Assembly: GCA_902766825.1 (NCBI GenBank)
Contig: CACXFB010000019.1
Coordinates: 1 to 37,791 of the forward strand
Source: an uncultured Lachnospiraceae bacterium
GTDB taxonomy: Bacteria > Bacillota > Clostridia > Lachnospirales > Lachnospiraceae
Direction of reading: 5' to 3'
DNA length: 37,791 nucleotides
The notes under the pieces: model-generated
Seen by the model: the letters and a program-made list of their open reading frames with translations, nothing else
What the model was told of the DNA's origin: nothing
Databases searched by the model: none
Part shown: one piece after another, positions 34,624-37,791 of the stretch
How the letters are laid out: the number at the start of each line of letters is the position of its first letter
Position numbering within the stretch: the first letter of the stretch is position 1
Made by a program: the position numbers and the translations under genes

Positions 34624-35568
34624 GTGAAAAAAGATCTTATCACCTGCGTTATACCCTGTTATAACGAATCCAAGGTGCTTGATAAATTTTATAGTGAAAT
34701 AACAAAAATCGCCGCCAATATGAATAGTGTTGATTTTGAATTTCTGTTCGTGGATGACGGCTCGTCTGATTCTACTTTATCTGACATCAAAAAGCTTGCA
34801 GAAGGCGACCAGAGAGTAAAGTATGTTTCATTTTCAAGGAATTTCGGTAAGGAAGCCGGAATGCTTGCAGGTCTGTCCAATTCCCACGGTGACTATGTTG
34901 TTATTATGGATGCTGATTTGCAGGATCCGCCTGCGCTGATTCCTGATATGTATAACATTCTTATAAATGAGGATTATGACTGCGTCGGTTCAAGACGTGT
35001 GACAAGAAAAGGTGAACCTCCTATCCGTTCACTTTTTGCAAGATTGTTTTATAAGATAATTAACCGTATGTCTGATACCGAGATTGTGGATGGTGCCAGA
35101 GATTTTCAGATGATGAAAAGAAGCGTTGTCAACGCAATTCTTTCCTTGGGCGAATACAACCGTTTCTCAAAAGGAATTTTTGGCTGGGTAGGATTTAAGA
35201 GAAAATGGCTTGAATACGAGAACATAGAGCGTGCCGCAGGTGAGACCAAATGGAGCTTTGCCTCCCTTACAATCTATGCGTTAGACGGAATAATGGCATT
35301 TTCCACCGCTCCGCTCGTGCTTGCTTCGATACTTGGGCTTATCTGCTTTATAATGGCGATAATCCTTATCATTTTCATCATTGTCAAGACACTTATATTC
35401 GGCGATCCTACAACCGGATGGCCGTCACTTGCATGTCTTATTCTTATGCTAAGCGGCATCCAGCTTCTGTGTATAGGAATACTTGGCCAGTATCTTTCAA
35501 AGATTTATCTTGAGACCAAGAAAAGACCAATATACATTATCAAAGAAAGCAATACTGATTCTAATTAG
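34624..35568 (+). CDS. GtrB/DPM-like family 2 glycosyltransferase
   Basis: Enzymes of this type load a sugar from a nucleotide onto undecaprenyl phosphate. The 314-residue protein has a GT-A domain (IPCYNESKVL near 11, VDDGSSD near 43, and the metal motif DADLQDPP near 97) and two C-terminal membrane helices (about 233-262 and 270-292) with the family end LGQYLSKIYLETKKRPIY. The start is GTG at 34624, 13 bases after GGAGG, which is long; no in-frame ATG is nearby. Its last 8 bp overlap the convergent MATE gene. Its natural flippase partner may be the GtrA at 31582. Confidence 0.92.
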   Translation: MKKDLITCVIPCYNESKVLDKFYSEITKIAANMNSVDFEFLFVDDGSSDSTLSDIKKLAEGDQRVKYVSFSRNFGKEAGMLAGLSNSHGDYVVIMDADLQDPPALIPDMYNILINEDYDCVGSRRVTRKGEPPIRSLFARLFYKIINRMSDTEIVDGARDFQMMKRSVVNAILSLGEYNRFSKGIFGWVGFKRKWLEYENIERAAGETKWSFASLTIYALDGIMAFSTAPLVLASILGLICFIMAIILIIFIIVKTLIFGDPTTGWPSLACLILMLSGIQLLCIGILGQYLSKIYLETKKRPIYIIKESNTDSN

Positions 35569-36928
35569 CATACACTTTTCTGCTGATAATAAAATATGCA
35601 GTGAGTACCATTGTTCCGGTTAAAACCCATGATACCGGATACACTGTCATAAGCATTCCAAAGCTGTGATGTTTTGCAAACACAGTGTAGAGCCATATTA
35701 TTCTAAACACAACGGAGCCAAGCACAGTAAGAAGGGCCGGCAAAAGCGAATGTCCGAGTCCTCTTAGCGAGGCTCCGCTTATTTCATATGAACCTGTCAT
35801 AAATTCAATCGCCATAACGTGTGTCATTCTTATAAGTGCGTAAGCTATAACCGCCTCATCAAGCGTGTACAGACGCACAAAAAAGTCCCCAAACATTATA
35901 AACGTCGTACTCATCATAATTGTAAGAAGCATTCCCTCAAGCATGCAGATTCTGCACACTTTGCGGCATCTGTCGTATTTTCCTGCGCCAAAATTCTGGC
36001 TTGTAAATGTTACCGCTGCCTGACTGAATGCACTGATTACAAAGAACGTAAAGTATTCAAAATTAAGTGCTGTTGACGAGCCACCGACACCATCTTCACC
36101 GAAACTGTTAATACCGGTCTGGATAAGTACATTTGACAATGAAAATACTGCCACCTGCAAAGCCGACGGTGCCCCTACTACAAGAATGGATGCAAGGGAA
36201 CTTCCTTTTATTCCGGTTTTCTTAATATCAAAATTGATAATACTGTCTTCTTTGCTCAGAATAATTACAACCATCGTTGCACTAATGAGATTTGCAATCG
36301 TGGTTGCAAGTGCAACTCCGGCAACTCCCATCTTAAACTCTATAACAAATAAAAGATTCAATATTACATTTACAACACCGCTTACGGTTAGGCAGTAAAG
36401 AGGGCGTTTCGTATCACCGACACTTCGCAGTACCGCGGAACCAAAATTATATATTATGATAAACGGCATTCCGATAAAATATATTCTAAGATATACTACC
36501 GCCTGATTTAGCACATTCTTTGGCGTATCAATGGCAACAAGCAAAGGTCTTGCAATTATCTGTCCCACTATAAGAAGAATTATTCCGCATAACAGGGCAA
36601 ATGTCATCGCGGTATGAACCGCATCAGGAACCTTTGACTTTTTCTGCTGACCTATTAATTTTGCAATCGTAACATTAACGCCAACAGAAAGGCCGACAAA
36701 TACATTTACAAATAATGCTGTCACTGTTGCGTTGCTTCCTACTGCAGCGAGTGCCATTTTTCCCGCAAATCTTCCCACAACGGCAACATCCGCCGAATTA
36801 AATAACTGCTGAAGTATGCTGCTTGCGGCCAAAGGAAGCGAAAACAATAGTATTCCCTTTGGCAGAGAGCCGTTAAGCATATCTATTTCATTTGATTTTC
36901 TTTTCTTGTCCGGTACGACACTATCCAT
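35561..36928 (-). CDS. MATE-family multidrug/cation antiporter
   Basis: This 455-residue protein has about twelve membrane helices in two matching halves, with the MATE features LPLAASSILQQLFNSADVAVVGRF (about 28-51, in two stretches here) and a second-half repeat with AAVTFTSQNFGAGKYDR (about 300). It exports drugs or metabolites using a sodium or proton gradient. I use the ATG at 36928: ACGGAG is seven bases upstream, and the earlier in-frame ATGs would overlap the upstream gene. The substrate is unknown. Confidence 0.92.
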   Translation of the reverse strand: MDSVVPDKKRKSNEIDMLNGSLPKGILLFSLPLAASSILQQLFNSADVAVVGRFAGKMALAAVGSNATVTALFVNVFVGLSVGVNVTIAKLIGQQKKSKVPDAVHTAMTFALLCGIILLIVGQIIARPLLVAIDTPKNVLNQAVVYLRIYFIGMPFIIIYNFGSAVLRSVGDTKRPLYCLTVSGVVNVILNLLFVIEFKMGVAGVALATTIANLISATMVVIILSKEDSIINFDIKKTGIKGSSLASILVVGAPSALQVAVFSLSNVLIQTGINSFGEDGVGGSSTALNFEYFTFFVISAFSQAAVTFTSQNFGAGKYDRCRKVCRICMLEGMLLTIMMSTTFIMFGDFFVRLYTLDEAVIAYALIRMTHVMAIEFMTGSYEISGASLRGLGHSLLPALLTVLGSVVFRIIWLYTVFAKHHSFGMLMTVYPVSWVLTGTMVLTAYFIISRKVYAN

Positions 36929-36965
36929 AATAAAACTCCGTTTCAGTGCGAATAACCAGAATACA

Positions 36966-37791
36966 TCATTGCAGTGGATTATCCGTATAGTAATCAAGCA
37001 AAAGCTTTGTAACCTCATTGTAATTAGGCGTTGCATCATAATAAGTCATGTATGTATCTTCTATATCATCACTTATTTCGCTCACAGTCTCTGATGTTAC
37101 CACAGAATTATCATCTTTTTCAATCAGTTCTTCAAAAACTTCATCAGTATACGCCCGATAATCATTCCGCACATCATCCGTAATCTGAACATGATTGGCA
37201 TACTCATCACTGCCAACAGTTTCAAGAAAATCATCATCTACATATCCGAGCACACCAAGATAACCGCTGTAGGCAATAAGCGGATCATCACATCTAATAC
37301 ATGCCCTGTAGGCAATATAATTTGCCTCATTCTCATAAATAAAACCTTTAAGATGTGACAGCTCATGAGCTATAGTAAATGGCAGACTCGTTGCCGAAAG
37401 ATAACCATTATAATTAGCCTCCATACTGAATGGAAAATACACACCGCTCATTCCTGCCTGATACATAAAAAATGAGCCCATCATCTTCTTAGCATGAGGA
37501 TAATAACCGTCAAGCCTCTCATATTCATCCGACAAAGACCTTAGCGAATCAGCAATCTTTTTATTAACGTCATCCGTGTACAACGCATTTCCTTTTGCAT
37601 CACGTTCAATTATATCATGGTATTCAAGACATTTTTCCACAATATAATCACGAAGCCTGGTTATATCCTTAGCATCATACTGCTCCTTTGCATGAGAAGA
37701 AACTTTAAGCTTGCTGCAGTTATATAGAATAGAACAGTTAAGTGTCATAATAAGTCCTACCGTAAGCAGGGTAACAATAAAAAACTTTGCA
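36966..37791 (-). CDS. DUF3810-type zinc metallopeptidase, partial at window end
   Basis: The frame runs open past the first ATG (37748) to the window edge. The extra codons encode a hydrophobic run (about 14 residues, FFIVTLLTVGLI), so the gene starts outside this window and probably has membrane helices there. The visible part carries the zinc signature HELSHLKG followed by ENEANYIAY, supplying the third ligand Glu, as in DUF3810 (gluzincin-like). The C-terminal 60 residues are acidic. It lies 37 bp before the MATE gene and is probably co-transcribed. Its substrate is unknown. Confidence 0.85.
   Translation of the reverse strand, partial: AKFFIVTLLTVGLIMTLNCSILYNCSKLKVSSHAKEQYDAKDITRLRDYIVEKCLEYHDIIERDAKGNALYTDDVNKKIADSLRSLSDEYERLDGYYPHAKKMMGSFFMYQAGMSGVYFPFSMEANYNGYLSATSLPFTIAHELSHLKGFIYENEANYIAYRACIRCDDPLIAYSGYLGVLGYVDDDFLETVGSDEYANHVQITDDVRNDYRAYTDEVFEELIEKDDNSVVTSETVSEISDDIEDTYMTYYDATPNYNEVTKLLLDYYTDNPLQ

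Overview
The window looks like a chromosomal segment of a low-GC, Gram-positive Clostridia bacterium, most likely a member of the Lachnospiraceae. Grounds for this are the AT-rich sequence with strong AGGAGG-type ribosome sites, the order tig-clpP-clpX, DUF4364, DUF4358 and DHHW families, LCP and c-di-AMP genes of Firmicutes type, and class-II LeuA. The genus call is inference. No rRNA, tRNA, CRISPR array, phage or recognisable transposase gene was seen.

Layout. (1) 1-6.8 kb, minus strand: htrA, then a ClpX paralogue (clpX2), then an S8 subtilisin-like protease gene, then a small zinc-ribbon gene. The protease gene is split after its Asp motif by a 1575-bp segment. That segment carries two genes for degenerate response-regulator/HPt proteins, has 15-bp near-perfect inverted ends and is flanked by a duplicated TA. 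Removing it with one TA restores a continuous 560-codon protease frame. (2) 6.9-8.1 kb: LCP cell-wall ligase. (3) 8.1-13.8 kb, minus: an apparent operon of two membrane proteins, cdaA, cdaR and leuA. (4) 13.9-16.2 kb, minus: SPFH protein, NfeD and an RNA methyltransferase. (5) 16.3-18.6 kb: polysaccharide deacetylase and dapF on plus, aroK on minus. (6) 18.7-23.2 kb, plus: a membrane-anchored alpha/beta hydrolase-like protein without its nucleophile serine, then malic enzyme, a radical SAM protein, DUF4364 and the GTPase EngB. (7) 23.2-24.4 kb: a membrane protein plus XRE regulator pair with a clear operator, then a 421-bp structured gap. (8) 24.4-29.1 kb, minus: tig-clpP-clpX and glmM. (9) 29.3-31.6 kb, plus: a DUF4358-DHHW fusion lipoprotein and nth. 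(10) 31.6-37.8 kb: an NMT1/SsuA-type ABC transporter with gtrA, a GtrB-like glycosyltransferase, a MATE transporter and a partial DUF3810 metallopeptidase running off the window.

How the genes relate. Much of the window is envelope and protein quality control: HtrA outside the cell, ClpXP and trigger factor inside, SPFH/NfeD in the membrane, and LCP, DapF, GlmM, the deacetylase and CdaA/CdaR for wall synthesis and c-di-AMP homeostasis. The most unusual part is the clpX2-subtilase locus. Its ClpX paralogue lacks the RKH loop, its protease has Cys at the nucleophile position, and the protease gene is interrupted by what looks like a transposase-free mobile cassette carrying signalling genes.
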